A stretch of DNA of 44,542 nucleotides from Desmonostoc muscorum FACHB-395 (GTDB lineage: Bacteria > Cyanobacteriota > Cyanobacteriia > Cyanobacteriales > Nostocaceae). Under the pieces are notes generated by a model. The model worked only from the letters and a program-made list of their open reading frames with translations, made no database searches and was not told the DNA's origin. The stretch lies in the NCBI RefSeq assembly GCF_014698035.1, contig NZ_JACJSF010000065.1, forward strand, positions 1-44,542, read 5' to 3'. The position numbers and the translations under genes were made by a program. Shown here piece after piece: positions 34,909 through 44,377 of the stretch (positions are counted from its first letter, which is position 1; every line of letters starts with the position of its first letter).

Positions 34909-37368
34909 ATGAAAATAACTTTTGCTAACTTAAGCTTAATTGGTGCAATCTACATATCTGCTATTGGTAACAGCAATGTTCAAGCGCAGATCACGCCTGA
35001 TGGCACTCTCAACACCGCTGTGTCTGGCAGTAATAGTTACAACATTACTGGCGGTACTGTTGTTAGCAATAATTTATTTCACAGCTTTAGCCAATTCTCT
35101 ATTCCTACAGGTGGTTCTGCAACTTTCAGTCATAATTCCAACATTCAAAATATTTTTAGTCGCATCACTGGTAATAGTATTTCTTATATTAATGGTTCCA
35201 TCAACACTAATAGCGGTGTTAACCTTTTCTTACTGAACCCGGCGGGGATTATATTTGGTGCAAATGCTAGCTTAAACGTTGGTGGTTCTTTTGTCGGCAC
35301 AACCGCTAATAGCATCCAATTTGCTGATGGCAACGAGTTTAGCACCAACATAACTAAATCCCCATTGTTAACTATGAGTGTACCTGTAGGGTTACAACTT
35401 GGGGGCAATCCGGGAACTATTTCCGTGCAAGGAGTGGGAAATAATAGTAGATTGAACCCCACAACTTCTGTTTCTGGATTAACTAGTACAAATGGCTTGC
35501 AGGTTTTACCTGAAAAAACACTAGCTTTGATAGGTGGTGATCTCGTTCTCGATAGTAGCTTTCTTTCTGCACCAGGAGGACGAATCGAACTTGGCAGCAT
35601 TACCCAAGGCAGTGCAAATATCCATCTCACGCCGCAAGCATTAACGTTTAGCTATCCAAGTATTGGCTCTAGCTTTGGTAATATCCAAATGAGTCAACGT
35701 GCTGTTGCATCTGTACGCGGAACCAGCCCCGGTTCGATTCAACTTCAGGGTAAACAGATCGATCTTCGGGATGGTTCTTTGCTGGTAGTACAAAATTTAG
35801 GCAACAGTAAAGCAGGTGATATTACTGTTAATGCTACAGAATCGCTACAAGTAGTTGGTAGATCCTCAGATTTTCGCAGTTCCAGTGGCATAGTCAATGA
35901 AGCTTTACTATCAGGAACCGCAGGAAATATTGTGATTACAACTCCAACATTGACCATTGATCGCGGGGCAATTGTTATGGATCGTAGCTATAATTCGGCC
36001 CGTGGTGGTAACATCACAATCAATGCCAATGCAGTGTCTGTGGGTGGAGTCGATCCGAAAGATCCATCTACTGTTCCGATCTTTGGTGTGCTTGTTGCTG
36101 CTGCTTTTGGAACTAAGCAAGGTGGAGATTTATCGATTTCTACTGATAGCCTTTCAATTTTGGGCGGTGCTAATGTTGGTACTAGGAGCTTTTCTAGCGG
36201 TCAGGGTGGCAATGTTAAAGTTACTGCTGATACTGTGAATGTCTCAAGTCTGGATTCTCCTCCTGGATCGCTTTTTATCAGCTTGCTATCAGCGAATACT
36301 TTTGGCCCAGGAGATGCAGGAGACTTACATCTAGATACCCGGAAATTGTCAATACAAGATGGGGGTTTAGTCTCAGTTTCGAGTGTGAGTAGTGGGAATG
36401 CTGGCAATCTTACCATTAATGCCACTGAGTCAATTGATGTTAGGGGCATGAAAGACGCAGACAATCCTAGTTATATTGGGGCGATCGCCCGTTTATTTTT
36501 AGTGAGAACTTCTACAAACATTAGTAACAATAGTACCTCCAAGGCAAATGCAGGCAGTGTCACAATTAATACTCCTAACTTAACCATTCGTGATGGGGCA
36601 AGAGTTTTTGTCGAAAATGAAGTTCAAGGTGATGCAGGTACCTTAAATGTTAATGCCAATACCTTATATCTCAACAATGGTAGTCTTTCCGCATCTACAA
36701 AAGCTGGTCAAGGAGGCAATATCAATCTCCAACTCCGCGATTATTTGCTCATACGTAATGGTAGCTTCATTAATGCTGAAGCTGGTGCTGCTGGCAATGG
36801 TGGTAACATTACCATTAATTCACCTATCATTCTCGGCTGGGAAAACAGCGATATCATTGCCAATGCTTTCCAAGGTAAAGGCGGAAATATTGACATTACA
36901 ACTCAGGGGATTTTTGGTTTAGAATATCGTCCGCAACTAACACCAGAAAATGATATCACCGCCAGTTCACAATTTGGAGTGAATGGTACAGTTAACGTTA
37001 ATACTATTGGTTTTGACCCCAATTCTGGTCTAGTGGAATTACCTGTGAATGTGAGTGATCCTTCCCAAAAAATCGCTACAGGATGTGCAAATAACAGTGG
37101 TAGTAGTTTTGTCGCCACAGGTAGAGGTGGGATACCGCAAAATCCGACACAGGAAATTAGGAGCGATCGCACTTGGTCAGACATCCGCGACATCTCTGCA
37201 TTCCACACAACACAACCAGTCAAAGCACAAATACAGAAACCCCCAGAAATACTTGTTCAAGCTACATCTTGGCGACGTAATGCCCAAGGTAAAATTGAAT
37301 TAATTAGCAATCAATCTCCGAATCAGGTACAAACAGCATTAACCTGTGCGGCTACACCTCAAAATTAA
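34909..37368 (+). CDS. Secreted two-partner-secretion filamentous adhesin
   Basis: An 819-residue exported protein of the filamentous hemagglutinin (TpsA) type. A signal peptide of about 26 residues ends SNVQA. It is followed by the TPS domain: ITPDGTLNTAVSGSN, NLFHSFSQFSIPTGGSATFS, then NPAGIIFGANASLNVGGSF, which directs secretion through a TpsB outer-membrane pore. The middle is a beta-helix of many repeats of the type GNITINA, TIRDGA and GGNI. The C-terminus carries the motif TGRGGIPQNPTQ...W.DIR found at the end of cyanobacterial members. No TpsB gene is in the window. It is probably displayed or released outside the cell. The gene lies between two inverted copies of a GTGTGGGAG repeat. 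Confidence 0.92.
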   Translation: MKITFANLSLIGAIYISAIGNSNVQAQITPDGTLNTAVSGSNSYNITGGTVVSNNLFHSFSQFSIPTGGSATFSHNSNIQNIFSRITGNSISYINGSINTNSGVNLFLLNPAGIIFGANASLNVGGSFVGTTANSIQFADGNEFSTNITKSPLLTMSVPVGLQLGGNPGTISVQGVGNNSRLNPTTSVSGLTSTNGLQVLPEKTLALIGGDLVLDSSFLSAPGGRIELGSITQGSANIHLTPQALTFSYPSIGSSFGNIQMSQRAVASVRGTSPGSIQLQGKQIDLRDGSLLVVQNLGNSKAGDITVNATESLQVVGRSSDFRSSSGIVNEALLSGTAGNIVITTPTLTIDRGAIVMDRSYNSARGGNITINANAVSVGGVDPKDPSTVPIFGVLVAAAFGTKQGGDLSISTDSLSILGGANVGTRSFSSGQGGNVKVTADTVNVSSLDSPPGSLFISLLSANTFGPGDAGDLHLDTRKLSIQDGGLVSVSSVSSGNAGNLTINATESIDVRGMKDADNPSYIGAIARLFLVRTSTNISNNSTSKANAGSVTINTPNLTIRDGARVFVENEVQGDAGTLNVNANTLYLNNGSLSASTKAGQGGNINLQLRDYLLIRNGSFINAEAGAAGNGGNITINSPIILGWENSDIIANAFQGKGGNIDITTQGIFGLEYRPQLTPENDITASSQFGVNGTVNVNTIGFDPNSGLVELPVNVSDPSQKIATGCANNSGSSFVATGRGGIPQNPTQEIRSDRTWSDIRDISAFHTTQPVKAQIQKPPEILVQATSWRRNAQGKIELISNQSPNQVQTALTCAATPQN

Positions 37369-37445
37369 TTAACTTTACATAAGTTACTAAACCAGAATTG
37401 CACATTATTTAATCCACGATCCTTACCCGGATTTCTCACGATACT

Positions 37446-37580
37446 GTAGGCAGAGGGAGAAGAGGAGTGTGGGGAGGGTGGGGAGTGTGGGGAGTGTGGG
37501 GGGTAAGACTTCTTCCCCATCCTCCCACACCTCCCACACCTCCCACACTCCTTGATTTCTCACTTGTGAGAAATCAAGGC
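37446..37580 (-). repeat. GTGTGGGAG-rich repeat, right copy (inverted)
   Basis: Its reverse complement matches the left copy at 34630-34735 unit by unit, with three instead of two GTGTGGGAG units and one extra CACCCTCCCC unit. It lies at the end of the adhesin gene, 77 bases after the stop. Confidence 0.85.
37550..37579. terminator. Palindrome between convergent adhesin and sucrose genes
   Basis: CCTTGATTTCTCAC (37550-37563) and GTGAGAAATCAAGG (37566-37579) form a perfect 14-pair stem with a two-base centre. It sits immediately before the end of the minus-strand glycosyltransferase gene (stop at 37582-37584) and after the adhesin gene, so it may terminate both. It is also part of the repeat unit. 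Confidence 0.55.
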
Positions 37581-37581
37581 T

Positions 37582-39096
37582 TCATGCCTTTTGATTGGTT
37601 CCAAAGTAGAGGTCGCTTAATTCTTCCAAAGAAACATCAGTCTGCGATTCTGGATTACGAAAGTAGGGATGGATGGGCAGGAGTTCAGCGCGATCGCGGG
37701 TTTTCGGTAAAGACAGAATCTGCTCAAGCAAAGTCAGGTAGTTTTCAGCAGTACATTCCCAACTGTACGTCTTCAGAACCCGTTGCTGACCAGCTTGGGC
37801 AAAATAGTCCCACTCCTGAGCATCACATAGCACCCGCTCCAAGCCTCGTGCAATATCAGCAGTATCTTCTGGGTCTACGAGTATGCCATATTCCTTATTT
37901 CCCTGTCGCAAGCTTTCGCTAGGGCCACCATTCTTGGTTGCTACCACCGGTAAACCTGCAACTGCTGCTTCTAAAGGAGCAAGTCCAAAGGGTTCGTAAA
38001 GTGCTGTCAGCGCAAATACCGATCGGCGTTTAACCATAAACCGATACGCTGCTGCCAGTGACTCTTGAGACTGATCTGACAAGCCAAATGCACTAATCTT
38101 GCCCCACAAGTCGTTTTCCTTTACCACCTCTCTAATGGGGGCTAATACCTCTTCAGCTATGCTGTCACTAGCCTCTTTTCGTAAGGGATCGTCCAGTCCC
38201 CCTGTAAGTAACATCAAGTTAGCTCGTTCCTGAAGTGTTGGACTGATTGCGAAGGCTTGCACTAGCCCTAATATGTTTTTTTTAAGCTCTAATCGACTGG
38301 ATGCTACGATGACAGGCAAATCTCGACGGGCTTCTGCAATGTCCCGTACCAATCGCTCTTGAATGAACTCTTCAGTTGCTTTCTCATTTTCGGAACGTGC
38401 CTTTGCACCGAAAATCGAGAAATCTGCTCCTGGTGGAATCACTGCAAAGCGGTTGTCGTTGTCTACATCCACTGCACTCCTATAGACTCGATGAGAATAC
38501 TGTTGAAAGCGTTCTTGTCGTGTACTAGTGATATTAACGACCGAGCGATTCATGCTCAAGCGTTCGGCTAGAATGCGATATTTAAAATGGAATTGCTCAT
38601 CTATTTCTAACAGATTCTCTGAAGTGACTTCCAGCTTGTCCATCTTTTGGGCACCGAGAGAATGAGCAGTAAAGGTAAAAGGTATGCCTGTATCCTCTTC
38701 AATTAGAACGCCACACAGCCCTCCATCGGCGTAGTGAGCAGTCATAGCATCGGGTAAGCCACCTTGCTGTTGATAAAATTTCAAGATGTTGGGTACCCAA
38801 TCACTAATCAGATGAGTCCATAACAACTCTTTGGGAAGAAATTCTTTTGGCCCAGCTGGTAAGCGGATAATGCGGACGTTATCGATTCCTGGATAAGTGT
38901 CAAACGCTTCGGCAAATTCTGGCCATTCCGGATCAATAATTTGACGGGTGAGAATATCTACTTTGTGTCCCTTTTCGGCTATCGCTATAGCGACTTGCTT
39001 AACGTAGATCAGTTGACCCCCAAAATCTGGGTGTTTGCTTATGTGACTATTGTTTGAATCAAAATTGCCTTGAGGGTTGAGAAATCCAATGTGCAT
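37582..39096 (-). CDS. Sucrose-phosphate synthase-like glycosyltransferase (GT4)
   Basis: A 504-residue family 4 glycosyltransferase that resembles bacterial sucrose-phosphate synthase, which joins glucose from UDP- or ADP-glucose to fructose 6-phosphate. The N-terminal MHIGFLNPQGNFDSNNSH and HPDFGGQLIYVKQVAIAIAE are nearly diagnostic. GGLPDAMTAHYADGG, FTFTAHSLGAQKMDKL, the ERFQQYSHRVYRSAVDV segment and the donor-binding ALYEPFGLAPLEAAVAGLPV (E-x7-E) follow. No phosphatase domain is fused, so a separate sucrose-phosphate phosphatase is needed; none is in the window. Sucrose is an osmoprotectant and the sugar delivered to heterocysts. It is divergent from glgX, with about 900 bases between. 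Confidence 0.88.
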   Translation of the reverse strand: MHIGFLNPQGNFDSNNSHISKHPDFGGQLIYVKQVAIAIAEKGHKVDILTRQIIDPEWPEFAEAFDTYPGIDNVRIIRLPAGPKEFLPKELLWTHLISDWVPNILKFYQQQGGLPDAMTAHYADGGLCGVLIEEDTGIPFTFTAHSLGAQKMDKLEVTSENLLEIDEQFHFKYRILAERLSMNRSVVNITSTRQERFQQYSHRVYRSAVDVDNDNRFAVIPPGADFSIFGAKARSENEKATEEFIQERLVRDIAEARRDLPVIVASSRLELKKNILGLVQAFAISPTLQERANLMLLTGGLDDPLRKEASDSIAEEVLAPIREVVKENDLWGKISAFGLSDQSQESLAAAYRFMVKRRSVFALTALYEPFGLAPLEAAVAGLPVVATKNGGPSESLRQGNKEYGILVDPEDTADIARGLERVLCDAQEWDYFAQAGQQRVLKTYSWECTAENYLTLLEQILSLPKTRDRAELLPIHPYFRNPESQTDVSLEELSDLYFGTNQKA

Positions 39097-39994
39097 CGCC
39101 CACTTCCTAATACAGGTTGATTTCTACTAGAGATTTTGCCTGAACACGGCAACATAACAGCTTAGTGAGCTTGTTAAAAACTCCCAAGGCTGAAAAACGC
39201 AGGCAGTGAGACTTTACGTAAATACCATTGCTCAAAAAGTAAGCCAAAGGGTTTTTATTGATTCCCTTTAGCTTAAACCCAGCCAATTCGCGCATTTTCC
39301 TAATATTTAAGTTAATCGCTATTGCGGTTCGCGCACATATACCGGATGGCATAAATGGTAAGGTGATATTTCTCTTTAAAATTCAACGTATTCTTGCTCT
39401 TATCCCGTAGTTTAACTTTTATCTATATCTTTTGTCGCCTAAAATACATCAATACACTTAGTAAATAGTAAATTTATTTCTTCCACAACAACGCATTGGC
39501 TAAAGAAAATCCATATTTATTTGGCAATTCTATCACTCAAGATGATGCTTGCTATCAGATACAAATATTACAACAATAAGTAAATGCCAAAATCTATATG
39601 ATAGTCTCATAAAAGATATTTTAAGTAAATCTACACGCTGATATAAATAGATTTATTCATTTTGATAGATGTCGGTATTTGCTATTTTTTGTAAATTTAT
39701 GAAGCTGAAAATATTTGCAAAAAAACTTGTTAGCATATTTATGACTTCAAAAGTAACAAGGATGTTGCCAATATTATCAATCAACGATGAAAAATTCTAT
39801 TTTCAAATGTTAAAGAGATCCTTGCTATCATCAAATTTTAAGACTTTTTAAGGATAGTAATTGCAATAAGATAGTATTTTTTTGGTTAATTTAAACTTAT
39901 TAGATTTAACCTTAAAATTAACTTGCATTAATTACTATAAAACACATCTACAATTTTTTTATTAACAGTAAAATTAGTTCTTGGTAATTCGCTT
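39097..39994. other. Intergenic region between sucrose and glycogen genes
   Basis: About 900 bases. The first 250 hold an open frame of doubtful status (39107-39352). The remaining 640 bases are very AT-rich and carry only stop-laden frames. The promoters of the divergent genes must lie here, but I could not place boxes with confidence. Confidence 0.55.
39107..39352 (-). CDS. Doubtful small ORF, possibly part of a dispersed repeat
   Basis: An 81-codon open frame (IRKMRELAGFKLKGINKNPL, then AYFLSNGIYVKSHCLRFSAL and CCRVQAKSLVEINLY) directly upstream of the sucrose gene on the same strand. It is basic, has no motif and no Shine-Dalgarno. Similar sentences seem familiar from short hypothetical proteins scattered in Nostoc genomes, which could mean a translated repeat rather than a gene. 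It is listed with low confidence. Confidence 0.2.
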   Translation of the reverse strand: MPSGICARTAIAINLNIRKMRELAGFKLKGINKNPLAYFLSNGIYVKSHCLRFSALGVFNKLTKLLCCRVQAKSLVEINLY

Positions 39995-42124
39995 ATGTAT
40001 GTAGCTGTATGGCCTGGGAATGTATATCCCTTGGGTGCTAGTTGGGATGGAAAAGGTACGAATTTTGCTTTGTTTTCGGAAAATGCAACAGGTGTAGAAC
40101 TTTGTTTATTTGATGCTGATAATCATGAAATTCGCTTGACATTAACAGAAAAAAATAATTTTGTTTGGCACGCTTATCTACCAGGAGTAGGCCCTGGGCA
40201 ACGCTATGGATTTAGAGTACATGGCCCTTGGGCCCCAGAACTTGGTCATCGCTTTAACCCTAATAAACTATTAATTGATCCCTATGCCAAGGCAATTGAT
40301 GGGGAAATTAGCGATACCGCAGCTATTTTTGGCTACTCTTTAGATGCGCCAGAACAAGACCTAGCTTTTTCCGATTTAGATAATGCCGAAACTATGCCGA
40401 AGTGTATTGTTGTCGATCAGTCTTTTGATTGGGGAGATGACAAACTACTTTCTATACCGTGGCACGAAACTATTATTTATGAAACTCACGTTAGAGGTTT
40501 TACTAAATTACACCCAGAAATTCCAGAAGAATTACGTGGTACTTATGCAGGGCTGGCACATCCAGTTGCAATTCAATATCTCCAACAACTAGGAATCACA
40601 TCTGTGGAATTGATGCCTGTACATCACTTTTTATCTTCTCCAGGATTTCTGGTAAATAAAGGACTCAAAAACTATTGGGGCTACGATTCTATTAATTATT
40701 TCACCCCCTACTCTGGTTACAGTGCTAGTGGCTCAGTCGGACAACAAGTGACCGAGTTTAAGCAGATGGTCAAGGACTTACACTCTGCTGGCATTGAAGT
40801 AATTTTAGATGTAGTTTATAACCACACTGGCGAAGGCAATCATTTAGGGCCAACATTATCGTTACGAGGCATCGATAATGTCGTGTACTACCGCTTAGTC
40901 AAAGATAATTCCCGTTACAACATGGACTTCACAGGCTGCGGCAACTCCCTAAATGTGCGTCATGCCCAAGTTCTGAAGTTAATCATGGATAGTCTGCGCT
41001 ATTGGGTAACAGAAATGCATATTGATGGCTTTAGGTTTGATTTAGCCTCAGCATTAGCGCGAGAACTATATGAAGTAGATAATCTCGCAGCTTTTTTTGA
41101 TATTATTCATCAAGATCCAATTCTGGCAGATGTAAAGCTGATTGCTGAACCTTGGGATTTGGGAGAAGGCGGTTATCAAGTTGGCAATTTTCCTTTACGT
41201 TGGTCTGAATGGAATGGCAGATATCGTGATACTGTGCGGGATTTTTGGCGTGGTGAAGATGATAGCCTCGGACAATTTGCTTACTGTTTTACCGGAAGTC
41301 CTGACCTTTACCAAGCAAACGGGCGTAATCCTAGTGCCAGTATTAATTTCGTTACTGCTCATGATGGCTTCACGCTCAATGATTTGGTCAGCTACAACGA
41401 AAAGCATAATCAGGACAACGGCGAAGATAGCCGGGATGGGGAAAGCCATAACCGCTCTTGGAATTGCGGTGTAGAAGGAGAAACCAATGACCCAGATGTA
41501 ATCCGCTTACGGCAACGTCAGCGACGCAACTTTTTAGCAACTCTAATGCTGTCTCAAGGCATACCCATGCTATTAGGAGGAGATGAAATTGGTTGCACTC
41601 AGAAGGGTAACAACAATGTATACTGCCAAGATAATGAAATTGCCTGGCGCGATTGGAGTTTACAAAAGTCTAATTCCGAACTACTAGATTTTGCCCGCGA
41701 ACTGATTTATTTTCGTCATCAGCATCCAGTATTTCGGCGGCGTAAGTGGTTTCAAGGCCGTCCTATTCACGGTTTTGGGATCAGTGATATTGGTTGGTTT
41801 AATGACGATGGCAGCGAAATGACTGAAAAGCAGTGGCTAGTTAGTTATGCCAAAGCTATGGAAATTTTCTTGAATGGCGAGGGCATTCTTACTCCCGGCC
41901 GCCGTGGTGAACGGATTATTGATGAGAGCTTTCTGCTATTTTTTAATGCTCACTACGAAACGATTGAGTTTGCTTTACCCAATGTTTTCAAAGACAGGGA
42001 ATGGGAAATAGTTATTGACACCAATGAATCTCGCTTCCTTAGCCCAGGAAAGTTGGTTATGGGTGAGCAAACTGTGCCAGTTACAGACCGCTCTCTCATG
42101 GTGTTACGTCGTCTTGCTTCGTAA
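39995..42124 (+). CDS. glgX: Glycogen debranching enzyme (GH13 isoamylase type)
   Basis: A 709-residue family 13 glycosidase that hydrolyses alpha-1,6 branch points of glycogen after phosphorylase has shortened the outer chains. The N-terminal domain (PLGASWDGKGTNFALFSENA, a CBM48 fold) is typical of GlgX/isoamylase. Catalytic residues are D349 in DGFRFDLAS, E385 in LIAEPWDLGEGGYQ and D457 in VTAHDGFTLNDLVSYNEKHN. The last 90 residues match the C-terminal beta domain. The ATG at 39995 (MYVAVWPGNVYPLGAS) fits the usual start. The gene stands alone on the plus strand and is divergent from a sucrose-phosphate synthase-like gene, which links glycogen breakdown to sucrose production. Confidence 0.95.
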   Translation: MYVAVWPGNVYPLGASWDGKGTNFALFSENATGVELCLFDADNHEIRLTLTEKNNFVWHAYLPGVGPGQRYGFRVHGPWAPELGHRFNPNKLLIDPYAKAIDGEISDTAAIFGYSLDAPEQDLAFSDLDNAETMPKCIVVDQSFDWGDDKLLSIPWHETIIYETHVRGFTKLHPEIPEELRGTYAGLAHPVAIQYLQQLGITSVELMPVHHFLSSPGFLVNKGLKNYWGYDSINYFTPYSGYSASGSVGQQVTEFKQMVKDLHSAGIEVILDVVYNHTGEGNHLGPTLSLRGIDNVVYYRLVKDNSRYNMDFTGCGNSLNVRHAQVLKLIMDSLRYWVTEMHIDGFRFDLASALARELYEVDNLAAFFDIIHQDPILADVKLIAEPWDLGEGGYQVGNFPLRWSEWNGRYRDTVRDFWRGEDDSLGQFAYCFTGSPDLYQANGRNPSASINFVTAHDGFTLNDLVSYNEKHNQDNGEDSRDGESHNRSWNCGVEGETNDPDVIRLRQRQRRNFLATLMLSQGIPMLLGGDEIGCTQKGNNNVYCQDNEIAWRDWSLQKSNSELLDFARELIYFRHQHPVFRRRKWFQGRPIHGFGISDIGWFNDDGSEMTEKQWLVSYAKAMEIFLNGEGILTPGRRGERIIDESFLLFFNAHYETIEFALPNVFKDREWEIVIDTNESRFLSPGKLVMGEQTVPVTDRSLMVLRRLAS

Positions 42125-42440
42125 GACAAAAATCTTATGAGCGATCGCGCCTATGACAAAATAAAAAATTGAGTGATATAGGGTGAAGTGCGATCGGGAA
42201 AGCGATCGCACTTCACAATGGTCATTTGAAGTATAAAGTAGACTCCGTTAAAACCTACTGATTGTCAACAATTATAGATTAATGAAAATACCTAACCTAA
42301 AATCAGGGTTAGAGAAAACTGATTGACTTGATCAGCACTTATTTTTGTATTTCTTTATGTTTAACAAAAAGAAGTGCTAAATGTGGATAGTAATATTAAA
42401 AAATTCTCGGTATATGTCACTCAATCTACAGGTTTTTTAG
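42125..42440. other. Intergenic region after glgX
   Basis: About 315 bases with one HIP1-type octamer near 42142, the HIP1-containing hairpin at 42183-42216, and AT-rich sequence after it. No further features were recognised. Confidence 0.6.
42183..42216 (+). terminator. HIP1-containing hairpin after glgX
   Basis: GTGAAGTGCGATCG (42183-42196) and CGATCGCACTTCAC (42203-42216) are exact reverse complements with a six-base loop, 14 pairs. It lies 60 bases after the glgX stop. There is no T run, so termination would be of the non-canonical kind seen in many cyanobacterial genes. Confidence 0.55.
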
Positions 42441-43079
42441 ATGATGAAACAGAGACAGGTAAGTATATATAAATACACTCAGGTATTTTGGAGTGCTTTG
42501 TTAGTGTTGGTAATTTGGAATCTACCCCAATCCGCTCTGGCAGATGTCAACCCACAGGAGATAAATGCAATTATTCGCACACGGGATATTGCCCTGCAAG
42601 CCCTAAACACCCGCGATTTTGCCAAAATACAGCCTTACTTGCACCCAAACTTCACAATCACAACAGTTGATAATCAGATTTTTCACGAAGTTCCTGAGTT
42701 TGAAAAGTACTGGAATCAGCAGTTTTCCAGTTCCATTAAAGATATTAAAATGCAACTGAAGGGAGATACTCTCAGAACATTTCTTACTCCAGATATAGAT
42801 GTTGCCTCTGGAGAAGCGATCGCATCTTTTTCTTTCAAAGATGGCAAAGCGGCTGATATGGCGTTGCGATGGACAGCAGTGCTGCAAAAACTCCAAGATA
42901 AATGGACGATTCAATCGCTGCATTTTTCCTCAAATCTACTGAATAACCCAGTGCTAAATGCTGCTCAACAGTTGGGGCGGATTCTAGCAGTTGCAGCAGG
43001 CATAGGTGGTTTCCTTCTGGGAGCAGTGACGATGCTATTATTACGTCGCAGAACTAAGCCACGAACCGAAAGGATATAG
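42441..43079 (+). CDS. Exported NTF2/SnoaL-like domain protein with C-terminal anchor
   Basis: A 212-residue protein. A signal peptide (VFWSALLVLVIWNLPQSALA, cleavage near ADVNP) leads to an NTF2-like cone fold: INAIIRTRDIALQALNTRDF, then AKIQPYLHPNFTITTVDNQI and MALRWTAVLQKLQDKWTIQS. It ends with a transmembrane helix (LAVAAGIGGFLLGAVTMLLL) and a basic tail (RRRTKPRTERI), giving a periplasm-facing domain anchored at its C-terminus. NTF2-like domains serve as small-ligand pockets or assembly units; the ligand is unknown. The GT2 gene begins eight bases after the stop, so both are surely cotranscribed, suggesting a shared envelope or polysaccharide role. A second ATG follows immediately (MM). 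Confidence 0.75.
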   Translation: MMKQRQVSIYKYTQVFWSALLVLVIWNLPQSALADVNPQEINAIIRTRDIALQALNTRDFAKIQPYLHPNFTITTVDNQIFHEVPEFEKYWNQQFSSSIKDIKMQLKGDTLRTFLTPDIDVASGEAIASFSFKDGKAADMALRWTAVLQKLQDKWTIQSLHFSSNLLNNPVLNAAQQLGRILAVAAGIGGFLLGAVTMLLLRRRTKPRTERI

Positions 43080-43087
43080 CAAATAAA

Positions 43088-44377
43088 GTGGGAAGAAGCA
43101 CCTATCAACCCAATAAAAATATTAGCTTTTATCGCCGTCTCAAAGCAACCATAATAGTTTTGTTAGTCTGGGGTGGCGTGAGTTTGCTGCACTGGCTACC
43201 AGAAACACAATGGTTGATGCTGGGATTAACGGCAATCCTGACTGTGCAAACGTTACGGATGCTGTTAGCAAAACCAGTAGCGGCGGTGATGGAGAGTGAG
43301 ATTTATTTACCGCCAGTCTCGATTTTAGTTCCAGCTAAAAATGAAAGTTCAGTCTTGGCTAATCTAGTTTACAGCCTATGCCAATTGAATTATCCCAGCG
43401 ATCGCCTAGATATCTGGGTTGTTGATGACGGTAGTACCGATGAAACCCCGCAGATATTGAGGAAATTACAAACTCAATTTCCATCTTTACAAGTTCATCG
43501 ACGGGAATCAAAAGGTGGTAAATCAGGGGCGTTGAATGCGGTGTTTCCCTTTACGCAAGGGGAAATTATTCTAGTCTGCGATGCAGATGCTCAATTACCT
43601 GTCAATTTTCTCCAACAAACAGTACCTCTATTTGAGAAGCAAGCGATCGGTGCAGTGCAAGTACGAAAAGCGATTTCTAATGCTAATAGCAATTTCTTAA
43701 CCCATTGTCAGCAGATGGAAATGAACTGTGATAGCTTTCTGCAAACCCATCGCATTGCTATTGGTGGAATGTCTGAACTGCGCGGTAATGGGATGTTAGT
43801 TCGTCGGGAATTGTTAGAAAAGTGTCAAGGTTGGAATGAGAACACTGTCACCGATGATTTGGATCTTTGTTTCAAACTCTATTTAGCAGGGGCAGAAATT
43901 GAGTTTGTTGCAGTTCCATCAATTCAAGAAGAAGGTGTAACTACTTGGGAAAAACTTTGGAATCAACGCTGTCGTTGGGCTGAAGGTGGCTATCAGCGTT
44001 ACCTAGATTATTTTCCGCAAATTCTTACTTTAGGTTGGGCGAAAGAAATTGATTTACTATTGTTTTTTATATTGCAATTTCTTCTGCCAATTGGACTAAT
44101 ACCAGATTTACTTTGGACAATATTTTATAGCCATCATCCAGTTCTGTTTCCACTCCAGACACTACTCAGCATCATTTTGACAATTGCCTTTATTGCTGGA
44201 CTTTATCAATTTCAAAATTTACGAGGATGGTCTTTGCTTTGGGCAACAATTCAAGGGTCATTATACATGATCCATTGGATTCCTGTGATGATTGTGACAA
44301 CTTTAAAAATGTGTGTGCAAAAAGAGCGATCGCGCTGGGTGAAAACTGAACATCGTGGTGGAAAAAATTATGGTTGA
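43088..44377 (+). CDS. Membrane-bound family 2 glycosyltransferase
   Basis: A 429-residue processive-type GT2 enzyme. Two helices near the N-terminus (TIIVLLVWGGVSLLHWL, WLMLGLTAILTVQTLRML) precede the catalytic domain, with VDDGSTDE (112-119), DADAQL (165-170), TDDLDLCFKL (the TED-like motif) and the acceptor motif QRCRWAEGGYQRY (QxxRW). C-terminal helices (LLLFFILQFLLPIGLIPDLL, LSIILTIAFIAGLYQF, SLYMIHWIPVMIVTTL) follow. The enzyme should build a cell-surface polysaccharide or glycolipid from nucleotide sugars; the sugar cannot be told from sequence. The start is GTG at 43088, eight bases after the NTF2-like gene. The gene ends at 44377. Confidence 0.88.
   Translation: MGRSTYQPNKNISFYRRLKATIIVLLVWGGVSLLHWLPETQWLMLGLTAILTVQTLRMLLAKPVAAVMESEIYLPPVSILVPAKNESSVLANLVYSLCQLNYPSDRLDIWVVDDGSTDETPQILRKLQTQFPSLQVHRRESKGGKSGALNAVFPFTQGEIILVCDADAQLPVNFLQQTVPLFEKQAIGAVQVRKAISNANSNFLTHCQQMEMNCDSFLQTHRIAIGGMSELRGNGMLVRRELLEKCQGWNENTVTDDLDLCFKLYLAGAEIEFVAVPSIQEEGVTTWEKLWNQRCRWAEGGYQRYLDYFPQILTLGWAKEIDLLLFFILQFLLPIGLIPDLLWTIFYSHHPVLFPLQTLLSIILTIAFIAGLYQFQNLRGWSLLWATIQGSLYMIHWIPVMIVTTLKMCVQKERSRWVKTEHRGGKNYG

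Noticed and set aside
35184..37223. Several long frames on the minus strand and in a second plus frame inside the adhesin gene
   Set aside because: These are shadows caused by the repetitive, Thr/Asn/Gly-rich coding sequence. They lack starts with ribosome sites and meaningful motifs.
37467..37922. A 151-codon frame starting MWGGWGVWGVWG
   Set aside because: It is a translation of the GTGTGGGAG repeat continued antisense through the sucrose-phosphate synthase gene.
39669..39851. A 60-codon plus-strand frame rich in F, K and I
   Set aside because: Composition simply follows the AT-rich spacer; no ribosome site or recognisable motif.
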